DNA of 27,560 nt, taken from IMG/VR virus record IMGVR_UViG_3300034101_001743, positions 1-27,560 of that record; one strand, written 5' to 3'. Shown piece by piece: positions 7,028-14,459 of the stretch. Position 1 is the stretch's first letter, and each line of letters starts with the position of its first letter. The position numbers and the translations under genes were made by a program. Source of the stretch: a virus. The notes beneath the pieces were generated by a model. It was not told where the DNA came from and did no database searches. It worked only from the letters and a program-made list of their open reading frames with translations.

Positions 7028-9433
7028 TCAGCCCGTCCCCCCGAGGATGTCGATTTTCTCGGCTTGGAGAGCGGAGATGCCCTTGCGGATCTGCTCCAGT
7101 TCCTTGTTGGTCTTCTTGGCCTCGGCAATCGCAGGGTCTTCTGTGAGCGTGTCGAAGAATGCCGAGATGCCGCCGCTGCGGATGTCGTTGATTTCGACGC
7201 TGCCCGTCCGAACGGTGGCGAGCTCCTGGGCACGCTCAAGCTCAATCTCGAACTGCCGAGCGGCAAACTCTTTTTGCTTGTCGAGAATCTGCTCGTTCAC
7301 TCGCTCAAGGTCTTTGGCACGCTGCTCTGCAATCTTCGCGACTTCCTTGGCCGCGTCCTCTGCCGCCTTTGCAGCCTCTTCTCGTTGCTTGGCGGCACCG
7401 CTGGCGATGTCCCGCTCTCGGGCCGCCACTTGGTCAAGGGTCGCGAGCCGGCCGCTCAACGCGTTGATGGCTTCGGCATCGCCAGCCGCACGGGCCGCCT
7501 GCAACTGCTCTTCGACGCGGAGCTGCTCTTGCTGAATCTTGAGCAGGTTGTCGGCAGCCTTCGCTCGGCTTGAGTCGCCGCCGAACTGCTGGTCGACGCG
7601 AATCTGCTCAAGGTTGGCGTCGATGATGCTCTGCACAGCGTCGGCTTCCGCCTGGGCCTTCCGCTCGGTCTCTTCGGTCGCTCGGCGGATGGTGTCGATT
7701 TGCTGCTCGTAGGCTTCGTTCGCTTGCTCTGCCGCCCGCTTGAACGACTCTTCGTTGATGATGCCCTGGTCGAACTGCCGCTGTAGTTCGGTGATGCTGT
7801 TCTGGTACTGGAGGGCGGCGTTGAATCCGGCTTCGCCAAACTTCGATGACTCATCGACCGCATCGCTCAAGGTCTGCTGCACGCCTTCGAGCGTCTTCTG
7901 AAACGCCTTCGCGGCTGCATCATCGAACTCAGTTGCTTCCTCGGCGGCAGCCTTCAGCGTCTCGACCTTCTCCGCCGCCTCGTCAGTGCTGGCAAAGAAC
8001 GACCGGAAGAAGCCGACCGTGTTGTTGATGCCATCGGCAAACAGACCGAACGCAGCCCCGACTCCATCAAGCACCGGAGAGAGAACGGCTCCAATAGCCT
8101 GGGCGACCGCCGTCACGACGTTGATGAGGCTGCCGAGCGTCTCGGTCAGCCCGGCGACAATGCCCGCGAAAGGCGTGATGACGCTTTGCCCCAGCCCGCG
8201 CAGGGCTACGCCGAAACCGTCGAACGCCGGGCCGAGAGCCTCGATGCGGGCTCGGTCTTCCGGCGAGATGGCGGCCCCGAACTTCTCAAGGTCATCTGCG
8301 GCACCGGGGATTTCAGAGAAGGTGCGACGCAGTTCCTCGCCGCTCTTGCCGAGCAAGTCAACTTGCAACGCAGCCCGGCGAGCGGGGTCTTCAATCTTGC
8401 CAAGCTCCTCCGCAACGCGAGCCGCGAGCTCGGTCGGAGCCGTGTTCGCCAACTCTTCCTGCGAGATGCCAAGCTCGCGGAATGCTTCAGCGGCTGCCCC
8501 GGTTCCGCTGCGTGCATCGTCGATGCGAGCGGCGAACTTCTGGATACCAGCCGACGCTGCCTCGATGGAAGTGCCAGCACGAGCGGCGGCTTCCTCCAGC
8601 ACTTGGATTGTCTGGAACGATACGCCCAACTGGTCAGCCGACGCACCGAGCGACTTAACACGAGCCTCCAAGTCAACGAGCCCGCGAGTGATAGCCACGG
8701 CTGCGGCACCGAAGGCAGCAATGCCACCCAATGCGATATTCGTGCTCGTCAAAAGAGACGAGAACGAGCCTGCGACGTTGGTGATTCCCTGCCGCAGACC
8801 GCCAGCAAACACCCGCGACAGACCCTCCCCGGCGGAGGCGATACCTGAGATCCGCCCTGCGATGTTGCCGAGCGGGCCGGGAAGCACTGCGAACACGCCG
8901 CTCAACTCGTTGAACTGAAGCGTCGTTTTCGCTGCGTTGTCCGCGGTCGCCTCGGTCGCCACCTCGAACCCGCGAGCCGCACGCTCCGCGTCTGTCAGCC
9001 CCTTCGCAGCCCGCTCGGTCGCCCGCGTGTAGGTCTCCTGCGAGATGCGGCCCGCCTGGAGTTGAGCGTCGAGCTCGGCGAGCGATTGGTCATACCGCTC
9101 GAGCGGCGTGAGGCTTGCCTGAGTGATTTCGGCGGCACGCTGCAAGGCCGCCGCTTCTTTTCTGGCTGCGTCCTCAACCGCTTTGAACTGCTCTGCAAAC
9201 TCATCCTTCGTGATAGTTCCGGCTTTACGAGCCGCGATGAGGTCTTGAAGTGCCTTAGTGGTGTCCTGCTGAGCCTTCGCCGCCGCCTCGCTCGTGTCGG
9301 TGAACTTGTCGAAGATGCCAGCAACACGCTCGGCCTCTTCGCCGAGCGCCCGCAACGCTTTCTGAACCGGGTCGAGCTTGAAGCCCGACGCGTCCGCGTT
9401 GATGCGTGCGGCGAGTGAAAGGATGTTAGCCAT
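7028..9433 (-). CDS. Tail tape measure protein
   Basis: 801 aa, the longest tail-module gene apart from the repeat protein. It sets tail length by stretching along the tail tube. The ATG at 9433 overlaps the stop of the chaperone fusion by eight bases (ATGGCTAA). Residues 1-170 and about 480-760 are dense in Ala, Glu, Gln, Lys and Arg, as in long coiled coils (for example AAKAAEDAAKEVAKIAEQRA). A hydrophobic stretch near 410-470 (GIVAGLTETLGSLINVVTAV and on) is the usual membrane-interacting segment of tape measures. Placement directly after the frameshifting chaperone genes is the standard order, which makes the call firm. No peptidase motif such as NlpC or transglycosylase was seen. Confidence 0.92.
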   Translation of the reverse strand: MANILSLAARINADASGFKLDPVQKALRALGEEAERVAGIFDKFTDTSEAAAKAQQDTTKALQDLIAARKAGTITKDEFAEQFKAVEDAARKEAAALQRAAEITQASLTPLERYDQSLAELDAQLQAGRISQETYTRATERAAKGLTDAERAARGFEVATEATADNAAKTTLQFNELSGVFAVLPGPLGNIAGRISGIASAGEGLSRVFAGGLRQGITNVAGSFSSLLTSTNIALGGIAAFGAAAVAITRGLVDLEARVKSLGASADQLGVSFQTIQVLEEAAARAGTSIEAASAGIQKFAARIDDARSGTGAAAEAFRELGISQEELANTAPTELAARVAEELGKIEDPARRAALQVDLLGKSGEELRRTFSEIPGAADDLEKFGAAISPEDRARIEALGPAFDGFGVALRGLGQSVITPFAGIVAGLTETLGSLINVVTAVAQAIGAVLSPVLDGVGAAFGLFADGINNTVGFFRSFFASTDEAAEKVETLKAAAEEATEFDDAAAKAFQKTLEGVQQTLSDAVDESSKFGEAGFNAALQYQNSITELQRQFDQGIINEESFKRAAEQANEAYEQQIDTIRRATEETERKAQAEADAVQSIIDANLEQIRVDQQFGGDSSRAKAADNLLKIQQEQLRVEEQLQAARAAGDAEAINALSGRLATLDQVAARERDIASGAAKQREEAAKAAEDAAKEVAKIAEQRAKDLERVNEQILDKQKEFAARQFEIELERAQELATVRTGSVEINDIRSGGISAFFDTLTEDPAIAEAKKTNKELEQIRKGISALQAEKIDILGGTG

Positions 9434-10099
9434 CGGGCAGTTCCAGGTCGCCGAGCCCAAACGCTTGGCGGAGTTGCATCAGTGCTGCGAAGTCTTGCGT
9501 CTCGTGTTGTGGCGGCGTCTCGACCGGGTTGAAATCCGAAGGCTTGGGACGCTTGCCCTTCTCGCAGTGCGGAGCCAGCAACGCCGCAGCGAGCAGGCTC
9601 GTTTGCTGCCACGAGTCAGGCAACGCCGCGAACCATCGCGTATAGGCGATGTGCTCGGAGAGTTCCGCCGATGTCATCCGGCGGCACAACTCCCCTTGCG
9701 TCATCCGCAACTCGCGAGACAACGCGACGATGAATCGCCGCGTCGGGCTCGCGTTTAGGATTTTCCCAGCTCTTGAACATCCGCCTCCGTCATTTTGTTG
9801 TGCTTCATCGCCTCGTCGAACAGCCGGCCGCACACCGCGCCCGACTTCGCCGCGAGGGCGTCCACCTTGTCGCGGGTGAAGAGCAACTTGCCCGCCTCGT
9901 CGCACAGCACCCGAGCTAGATACTGCGTGCGGAAGTTGGCGATACCCTTGTCCCGCTGACCAATCCACATTCGCTCATACTCGTCACGCTCACCCACGCT
10001 CATCACGCGAATGTAGACATCGCCGCCCCACTCGGGGACCGCGACTTTCTTGAGCCCCATGTCATCAGCCGCGAGAATCTGGTCTGCCGTCAGTGCCAT
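9426..10099 (-). CDS. Tail assembly chaperone, long form made by -1 frameshift (GT-like)
   Basis: A predicted 224-aa fusion: the first 113 codons are shared with the short chaperone, then the reading frame slips back one base at GGGAAAA (9767-9761) and continues through 111 more residues to the TAA at 9426. In lambda-like phages this G/GT pair binds the tape measure and loads tail tube protein. The downstream part (ILNASPTRRFIVALSRELR, then MTSAELSEHIAYTRWFAALP) looks like a T-domain, including the 'SAELSEHIAYTRW' stretch typical of such extensions. Frame arithmetic agrees with a -1 shift. The downstream part has no convincing start of its own, so fusion is the best explanation. Confidence 0.85.
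9713..9767 (-). promoter_or_regulatory. Programmed -1 frameshift site with downstream stem
   Basis: The heptamer GGGAAAA at 9767-9761 is read G GGA AAA in the zero frame, a canonical X XXY YYZ slippery site differing from lambda's GGGAAAG by one base. Seven bases later an outer stem CGCGAG (9753-9748) pairs with CTCGCG (9718-9713) and encloses a 7-bp inner stem GCGGCGA (9741-9735) with TCGTCGC (9730-9724), one G-U pair, closed by the loop TTCA. A stable structure at this distance is the expected stimulator. The zero-frame stop at 9757-9755 lies within the spacer. Confidence 0.85.
9755..10099 (-). CDS. Tail assembly chaperone, short form (G-like)
   Basis: 114 aa, ATG behind an AGGAGTG ribosome-binding site. 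It resembles phage tail assembly chaperones: VPEWGGDVYIRVMSVGERDEYE near 21-42, followed by helices ending in NKMTEADVQELGKS. It lies immediately ahead of the tape measure and behind the tail-tube region. The short form ends at a TAA four codon-steps past the slippery heptamer; most ribosomes would make this product and a minority the long fusion. Both are non-virion assembly factors by analogy with lambda gpG and gpGT. Confidence 0.85.
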   Translation of the reverse strand: MALTADQILAADDMGLKKVAVPEWGGDVYIRVMSVGERDEYERMWIGQRDKGIANFRTQYLARVLCDEAGKLLFTRDKVDALAAKSGAVCGRLFDEAMKHNKMTEADVQELGKS

Positions 10100-10111
10100 C
10101 TGTGGTCACTC

Positions 10112-10474
10112 CTAGGGATGCGTCGGTGCGCCGACCGTATCTTGAATCCTAAAAGTGAACGCAAATCGCACGGCATCATTCGCGATGGCTTGGATGCGAG
10201 CGTTCTCGAAGATGCAGTCACGGTCGAACCACTGAATGACCGGGCCGCTGGTTGCAGTGCGGCCCTCAAACTTGAGCCGCTTCCGCTGCCCGTACTCCGA
10301 CTCGGGCAGGTTCGCCGTTGAGAACCCGGCGATCTCAATGGTGCCGAAGCTCGGCGTCCACGTAGTCACGCGACCAATGGGCAGACCGCGGTCGCGGTTG
10401 ATGTCGAGCGTCTGCACTTCCGCCAGCGGCAGCGAGCCCCACGAAACCGTAAACCCCTGGCACGGGATTGGCAT
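10112..10474 (-). CDS. Hypothetical tail protein
   Basis: 120 aa, ATG with a GGGAGGGC ribosome-binding site. Beta-rich, starting MPIPCQGFTVSWGSLPLAEV and with repeated short strands. It lies between the tail-tube candidate and the chaperone genes, a place usually held by tail-tube or tube-associated proteins. The opening 'FTVSWGSLPLAEVQTLDINRD' is compatible with a tube-like beta-barrel. It could be a second tube protein or a tube domain carried separately; no family is firmly recognised. Confidence 0.75.
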   Translation of the reverse strand: MPIPCQGFTVSWGSLPLAEVQTLDINRDRGLPIGRVTTWTPSFGTIEIAGFSTANLPESEYGQRKRLKFEGRTATSGPVIQWFDRDCIFENARIQAIANDAVRFAFTFRIQDTVGAPTHP

Positions 10475-10493
10475 GTCGCCCTCCCGTCACGAG

Positions 10494-10922
10494 TTAGCGG
10501 GCGACCGTGAGAACGCCCTGGCCGCGGATAGCGTCGTTCGTCGCCAGCGTCAGCGTCGAGCTCTGCACCGTGTGGTAGCTCGCCGTGGTGCCGCCGACTA
10601 GGTCCACACCCGCGACCGTGATTCTGTAGGTGCCAGTGGCACCGTCCGAAATCACAACCCGGCCGATGTAGTCAAACGTAATGGTACGGCCCGACCCTCC
10701 GTCATCGGCAGGAATGACCAGCGGAGGAGAAAGACGGGCCGCCTGCTCTCCGGTCGTCTGCCCGAGGTGGGCAATGTCGATCTGCGTGTCAGCCGCCGCG
10801 CCTGGGTTCGTGTTCGAGATGACGATGTTCGATACGACGTAGGTGCTCGTGATGCCATTCAGCGACAGCGTGAGCTTCGTTCCGGCACTCGTTCCGACGC
10901 CATCATGCGGAGTCGCAGACAT
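10494..10922 (-). CDS. Probable major tail tube protein
   Basis: 142 aa. TAATG overlap with the tail-terminator gene places it as the next cistron. The sequence is a beta-rich Gly/Thr/Ser protein with GTKLTLSLNG near the start, a DTQIDIAHLGQ motif (about 46-56) and a GGSGRTITFDY strand. A 'DxTHLG' style motif after a first beta hairpin is common in siphophage tail-tube proteins, and the gene order (terminator, tube, chaperone, tape measure) agrees. The length is somewhat short for a tube protein, so the neighbouring 120-aa protein is a rival candidate. Confidence 0.6.
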   Translation of the reverse strand: MSATPHDGVGTSAGTKLTLSLNGITSTYVVSNIVISNTNPGAAADTQIDIAHLGQTTGEQAARLSPPLVIPADDGGSGRTITFDYIGRVVISDGATGTYRITVAGVDLVGGTTASYHTVQSSTLTLATNDAIRGQGVLTVAR

Positions 10923-11335
10923 TATTCAGAGCCCCATAGGAGAGTGTAGGTTTGCGTTACGCTGTAGACCGGCGGCAGGTCTCCGCCAGCCAGTTGCACG
11001 AACCCATCGGATTCGTTCTGCAGGCTGACGAGCGACACCGTATAGGAGTTTCCCACGGCCCCCCCGAAACCGTTCAGACACGCCCGAACGGCATCCGCCA
11101 GTTCCCTTACTGCCTCGTAGGTCTCGGCGTAGAGGTCGACCGCCAGCGTCACGGTGGGCATTCCCAGCGGCCCGCCGAGCGTCTGCTCCCGCGTCACCGC
11201 AGCCCGTCGCCACAAGGCGAAAGGCAGGCCCGCCGAGGCGGGGGCGATGACGGGGTAGACGCGGCCCGCGATGATGCCCGCCACGGCGGCGTCAGCCTGG
11301 AGCCGGTCGGCGAGGAGTTTCTCGGGGGTTCTCAT
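10922..11335 (-). CDS. Tail terminator / tail completion protein (DUF3168-like)
   Basis: 137 aa. The pattern of an N-terminal helix (EKLLADRLQADAAVAGIIAG), then RVYPVIAPASAGLPFALWRR, then strands TVTLAVDLYAETYEAVRELA and a closing VYSVTQTYTLLWG is that of the DUF3168 / gpU-like tail terminator fold, which caps the tail tube and joins it to the head. It is translationally coupled (ATGA, 11332-11335) to the gp10-like gene. The next gene is the tail tube candidate. Good agreement of pattern and position. Confidence 0.8.
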   Translation of the reverse strand: MRTPEKLLADRLQADAAVAGIIAGRVYPVIAPASAGLPFALWRRAAVTREQTLGGPLGMPTVTLAVDLYAETYEAVRELADAVRACLNGFGGAVGNSYTVSLVSLQNESDGFVQLAGGDLPPVYSVTQTYTLLWGSE

Positions 11336-12117
11336 GGGACGGTTCCGGCTCCGCGGATGAACAACGCCGAGAGGGCTTCCTCTAGGGACAGACGCAGTTC
11401 CCGTTGGAGGATCTCGGTTACGCGAGGCTGCATCTGGACGAACGCCGTCTCGAGTGGCGGGCGACCGCTAAAGCCGCCCACCGGCATCGGCGGGATGGTG
11501 ATGGGCGTTTTTGATTTCTTGAAATACGCATTCGGGTAGCCGGGGTCGGTCTGCACCCGCTGCCCCTCCTGCCCTCGCGGGAGGCGGGGCGTCCGCAGCA
11601 CTGTGAACTCCCCGAGCCGGTTGTAGCTCGACGCGATGTAGCCACCCTGCCGCTTCACCTCGTGCGTCACGACATCGACCACCCGGCCCGACTTCATTCG
11701 TCGTGTGTGGCCCAATCTCGTGTAGGGCTTGTCGGCAATCTTCGACACCTGCCGGGGGCGGGTGCCCTTCTCAAGCCACCACTGGTGAAACGCCCGGTCA
11801 GGGCCGGCTCGGACCGTGCCACCGGCTGCACTCGCCGAGGGCTCCCGCCCGGCTCGCTTGTAGCCCACAATCGCCACCGCCCGACCATCGAGCCCGTACT
11901 CGACCACCTTGCTCGCGACCGCCCGCTTGAGGTTGCCCGTGGGACCGTCAGGCGTCACCTCTCGCAGCCGCAACTCGACCGGGAGCACCGCCTTCTCTAG
12001 AGCCGCCCTGAGGAGCTTCGCTTTCGACGGGTTGTCGCGGAGCGTCTCGCCCAGAGCCCTCTCCAGTTCGCGGAGCCCTTGCATCTCAACCGAGAGCTCA
12101 ATGCCGATGGTTGCCAT
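11332..12117 (-). CDS. HK97 gp10-like head-tail protein, enlarged
   Basis: 261 aa, start overlapping the head-closure stop (TGATG). The N-terminal part (IGIELSVEMQGLRELERALG, then helices, then GPTGNLKRAVASKV near 58-70) and the HQWWLEKGTRPR stretch (about 111-122) match the HK97 gp10 family, which takes part in head-tail joining. Members are usually near 120-150 aa. Here about 90 extra residues (about 122-215) follow the point where the family normally ends, before the expected closing helix SGRPPLETAF onward. The insert is basic and Pro/Gly-rich and has no recognised domain. It may be a surface decoration near the neck. Confidence 0.8.
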   Translation of the reverse strand: MATIGIELSVEMQGLRELERALGETLRDNPSKAKLLRAALEKAVLPVELRLREVTPDGPTGNLKRAVASKVVEYGLDGRAVAIVGYKRAGREPSASAAGGTVRAGPDRAFHQWWLEKGTRPRQVSKIADKPYTRLGHTRRMKSGRVVDVVTHEVKRQGGYIASSYNRLGEFTVLRTPRLPRGQEGQRVQTDPGYPNAYFKKSKTPITIPPMPVGGFSGRPPLETAFVQMQPRVTEILQRELRLSLEEALSALFIRGAGTVP

Positions 12118-12437
12118 CAGTCAGCCCTCTCGGTGCATAGCAGTTCGTGTTCGCTGCGGTTGTTGTGCTCCAAGAGCGACGCAATCTCCAGCACCCGCCC
12201 ACGCCACAGGATCCGCATCGTGCCTGTCATGCCACCCACGTAACGCATTCGCACGCGGTGCGAGACCTCGGTTCGCTGTTGGCCCTGGAGCAGCACCTCG
12301 CGGCTAGAGAGCCCTTCAACGCTGGCCCATCGTTCCGCGAACGTCGCCCACGATTGCACGGTCTCGCCCAGAGCGTTCCGGGTCTCGGCCGCCTGTTGCA
12401 CCGTCACGCGTTCGCGGAGGCGGCCGGGGTCAATCAT
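12117..12437 (-). CDS. Head closure / head-tail adaptor protein
   Basis: 106 aa beginning MIDPGRLRERVTVQQAAETR, the characteristic opening of phage head closure proteins (SPP1 gp16-like, head-tail joining family), followed by the WATFAERWASVEGLSSRE segment and a closing LWRGRVLEIASLLEHNNR. These proteins form a ring below the connector and gate the packaged DNA. The start overlaps the preceding stop (ATGA, 12434-12437), and the gp10-like gene follows with a TGATG junction, as expected for this module. Confidence 0.9.
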   Translation of the reverse strand: MIDPGRLRERVTVQQAAETRNALGETVQSWATFAERWASVEGLSSREVLLQGQQRTEVSHRVRMRYVGGMTGTMRILWRGRVLEIASLLEHNNRSEHELLCTERAD

Positions 12438-12862
12438 GTGCCGTAAATCACCAGCGTGTAAGAGGCGGTGCCGCTGACCTCGGTACGAATAACAAACTCT
12501 TCGCCTGCCTGCATACTGCCAGTGTCCGTCACGCTGACGCGGCCGCCGGAGGAAAACGCCTGAGCGCCGGCCTGGTTCTGGCAACTCGCCAGCGAGCCGG
12601 TCGCCGAAAACGCAAAGCGTCGAATGATTCCCTCGTTGGTGTCAAAGTCCACAATCGCGCCGCTGGCGTCGCGGTAGGTCGAAGGCGATGTCGCCACCGT
12701 TACGTTGGCCGTGCCGCATGTCCCCGTCACGATGGCCACCATGCCGCTCGTGTATTCGGTCGCGTCTTGCATCGTGATGGTCTTCAGCGACTGCACGCCG
12801 CTCGTGGTGGTCGAGTCGGTGAACTGCACATCGACGGCAATCCGCCCGCGAATATGGCTCAT
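12434..12862 (-). CDS. Beta-rich virion protein between connector and head-closure genes
   Basis: 142 aa from an ATG with a GGGGGAGC ribosome-binding site; it overlaps the connector stop by four bases (ATGA). The sequence is Ser/Thr/Gly/Ala-rich with short hydrophobic strands (VQFTDSTTTSGVQSLKTITM; GEEFVIRTEVSGTASYTLVI). No family recognised. Position inside the head-completion module and composition suggest a decoration or neck protein. An alternative ATG five codons upstream (12877) lacks its own good site. Confidence 0.7.
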   Translation of the reverse strand: MSHIRGRIAVDVQFTDSTTTSGVQSLKTITMQDATEYTSGMVAIVTGTCGTANVTVATSPSTYRDASGAIVDFDTNEGIIRRFAFSATGSLASCQNQAGAQAFSSGGRVSVTDTGSMQAGEEFVIRTEVSGTASYTLVIYGT

Positions 12863-13455
12863 CGGTAGCTCCCCCACTTCGCATTATCGAGCAGGCTCTT
12901 CACGCCGAACGGAATCTCGTTGAGATTCACCGCATCCGCCGCCATCCGCCGCTCGTACCACATGCCCACGAGCCAAAGCACCGCCGACTTAAACCGCTGC
13001 GGCAGGCTCGACGCGTCCGCGTCACGACCGCCCCACCACGTGACAGTCACCGCGTTGTAGTCGAGCAAGTGCGAGGGCCACGAGCCGTTGTAGTTGGTCC
13101 GCAGCACGCCCGGCTTCGAGTCGCGGTCGACCCGGTACTCGCTCGTCGAAAGCACCGCCGTGCTCTGGTTCTCGAGCGTGTAGGTCACGACTACCGCAGT
13201 TGCCGTGCCAACGGTCGCCATCGGCGGGCGGGGAAGCTCGATCTCGGTAGGGAACGAGTCGAGCGTCATGCGATACCGCGTGTGAACGAACGTCTCGTCG
13301 CAGTACGATTCGCACCACTCGCGAGCCGCCTCAATGAGCGACGCGATGTAGGCATCGTCGGTCGTGGTGTCGACCCGACAGTGAGCCTTCGCCTCGGAGA
13401 GCGTGACCGGCTCAACCGCCGGCTGCGTCAACGTCTTCAGACTGCGGTATCGCAC
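12859..13455 (-). CDS. Head-tail connector protein, HK97 gp6-like
   Basis: 198 aa, GTG start after a GAGGAAGCGAGGGCGG purine-rich tract. The opening PAVEPVTLSEAKAHCRVD, followed by DDAYIASLIEAAREWCESYC, is the hallmark of gp6-like connector proteins, which form the ring docking to the portal. The C-terminal helix (LPQRFKSAVLWLVGMWYERR) is also typical. It overlaps the upstream 80-aa gene by 44 bases. Role: head completion after packaging. Confidence 0.9.
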   Translation of the reverse strand: MRYRSLKTLTQPAVEPVTLSEAKAHCRVDTTTDDAYIASLIEAAREWCESYCDETFVHTRYRMTLDSFPTEIELPRPPMATVGTATAVVVTYTLENQSTAVLSTSEYRVDRDSKPGVLRTNYNGSWPSHLLDYNAVTVTWWGGRDADASSLPQRFKSAVLWLVGMWYERRMAADAVNLNEIPFGVKSLLDNAKWGSYR

Positions 13456-13654
13456 GCGGTGGCCGCCCTCGCTTCCTCGGTGTCAGATCCGCCCGTTCGC
13501 CGCCGGGCTCAACGCTCGCCGTTTCGATGAGGTCCATCTGGGTCTCGCGTTCGGCGATGCCGTCGCGAATGAGCCGCTGGGCCGTCTCGTCTTCACAATC
13601 CACGACCGTCCCGAGGCGGTAGGTCGAGTAGTTCTGCCTAAGTTTGATTTTCAC
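13412..13654 (-). CDS. Small hypothetical protein, Mu gp36/gp8-like opening
   Basis: 80 aa from a GTG sharing bases with the preceding stop (GTGA, 13651-13654). The opening VKIKLRQNYSTYRLGTVVD, then DETAQRLIRDGIAE, matches a small phage head-region protein family whose members start 'KVKLLKNW..GxxV' and end the first unit with 'IxxGxAE'; function of these is not known to me. The second half is basic and Pro-rich (RKRGRPPR), possibly an AT-hook-like DNA contact. An ATG 18 bases upstream is possible but lacks a ribosome-binding site. Confidence 0.65.
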   Translation of the reverse strand: MKIKLRQNYSTYRLGTVVDCEDETAQRLIRDGIAERETQMDLIETASVEPGGERADLTPRKRGRPPRAIPQSEDVDAAGG

Positions 13655-14385
13655 GATTGGGGCACACTCCATGCAGTTTTCGGGCGACCGTTCGCGTTGT
13701 AATCGTTGACGTACTGGAATACGGGCTTCTGCAGGTCGCGACCGGGCCAGACCGAAACCCACTCGCCGTGCCCGATGCTCACGCGGGGCGTGATGTAGAG
13801 GCGATTGCCGCCGGCTCGGAACTGTTTCCAAAAATGGATGTCAGAGTCCGTTCTGCCATCGCCGTACTCGCCATCCTTGTTGGGCTGGTCTTGGAACCAC
13901 GGCTTCGGCGTTCTCTTCAACGCCTTCGTCGAGATGAGCGTGCAGCCGAAATGAGCACTATCGACTTCCTGCACGGGCTCCGCGAACCACGACATCGGCA
14001 ACTCTGTCTGCCCGCCCGGCGGCGGATTGTCGAGCGTGCCGGGCAGGGTGAACATCGGGCGACCGTCTTCGCGTTTCACTTGGAGCGGCGCGAGAGCGTC
14101 GCACTGAAAAGCCATCGCGAGCGAGACAAGTTCCTCAACCGTCTTTCGGTCCCAAAAGGAATCCATGTCAGTGCAGAGAATGAACTCGGTCGAGTCGATG
14201 AACTGCTCAAGGCACCGACTGAGGACCTGTCCCCACAGAGCCCCCTGCCCGAGCGTGGGGCGGATGCCGAGCGGCATCAACGCCTGAGCCCATCCGAAGA
14301 CATTCGAGAGAGGGCCGAACCGCGGCCCGCTCATCACGCACTCAATCCGAACGTCGACATCGGTCGAACCGACCTTGACAATCAT
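13651..14385 (-). CDS. Glycosyltransferase-like protein (GT-A type) in the head module
   Basis: 244 aa. ATG at 14385 follows GAGGGAT at a good distance. Features of a GT-A (family 2-like) fold: a short first strand and loop (VDVRIECVMSGPRFG), a CTDMDSFWD segment with the Asp-X-Asp motif at 73-75 that would bind a metal and nucleotide-sugar, then HFGCTLISTKAL and KPWF (about 145-163), and a late SDIHFWKQ...RLYITPRVSIGH stretch (about 181-206) as in acceptor-side segments. It lies between the putative decoration protein and the connector genes, so a virion protein is a possible acceptor. Alternatives: a glycan-modifying enzyme for host surface, or a non-catalytic homologue. Confidence 0.8.
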   Translation of the reverse strand: MIVKVGSTDVDVRIECVMSGPRFGPLSNVFGWAQALMPLGIRPTLGQGALWGQVLSRCLEQFIDSTEFILCTDMDSFWDRKTVEELVSLAMAFQCDALAPLQVKREDGRPMFTLPGTLDNPPPGGQTELPMSWFAEPVQEVDSAHFGCTLISTKALKRTPKPWFQDQPNKDGEYGDGRTDSDIHFWKQFRAGGNRLYITPRVSIGHGEWVSVWPGRDLQKPVFQYVNDYNANGRPKTAWSVPQS

Positions 14386-14401
14386 GGATCCCTCAAACAG
14401 A

Positions 14402-14435
14402 GATGGCGGGCACGGCTCATGCCGCACCCGCCATC
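14402..14435 (-). terminator. Strong intergenic hairpin, possible attenuator
   Basis: In the 74-base gap between two cistrons lies a near-perfect hairpin: arms GATGGCGGGTGCGGC and GCCGTGCCCGCCATC pair over 15 positions with two G-U pairs, around the loop ATGA. It is followed by TCTGTTTG, a weak T-tract, so it may be a partial terminator lowering downstream expression, or an RNA-stability element, rather than a strict terminator. Confidence 0.6.
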
Positions 14436-14459
14436 CACTGTGTCGAAGCTGTCAAGTTC

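Noticed and set aside
14440-14459. TTGACA on the minus strand after the decoration-like gene, as a possible promoter
   Set aside because: No -10 box is found at the right distance; the hairpin downstream is the more convincing signal.
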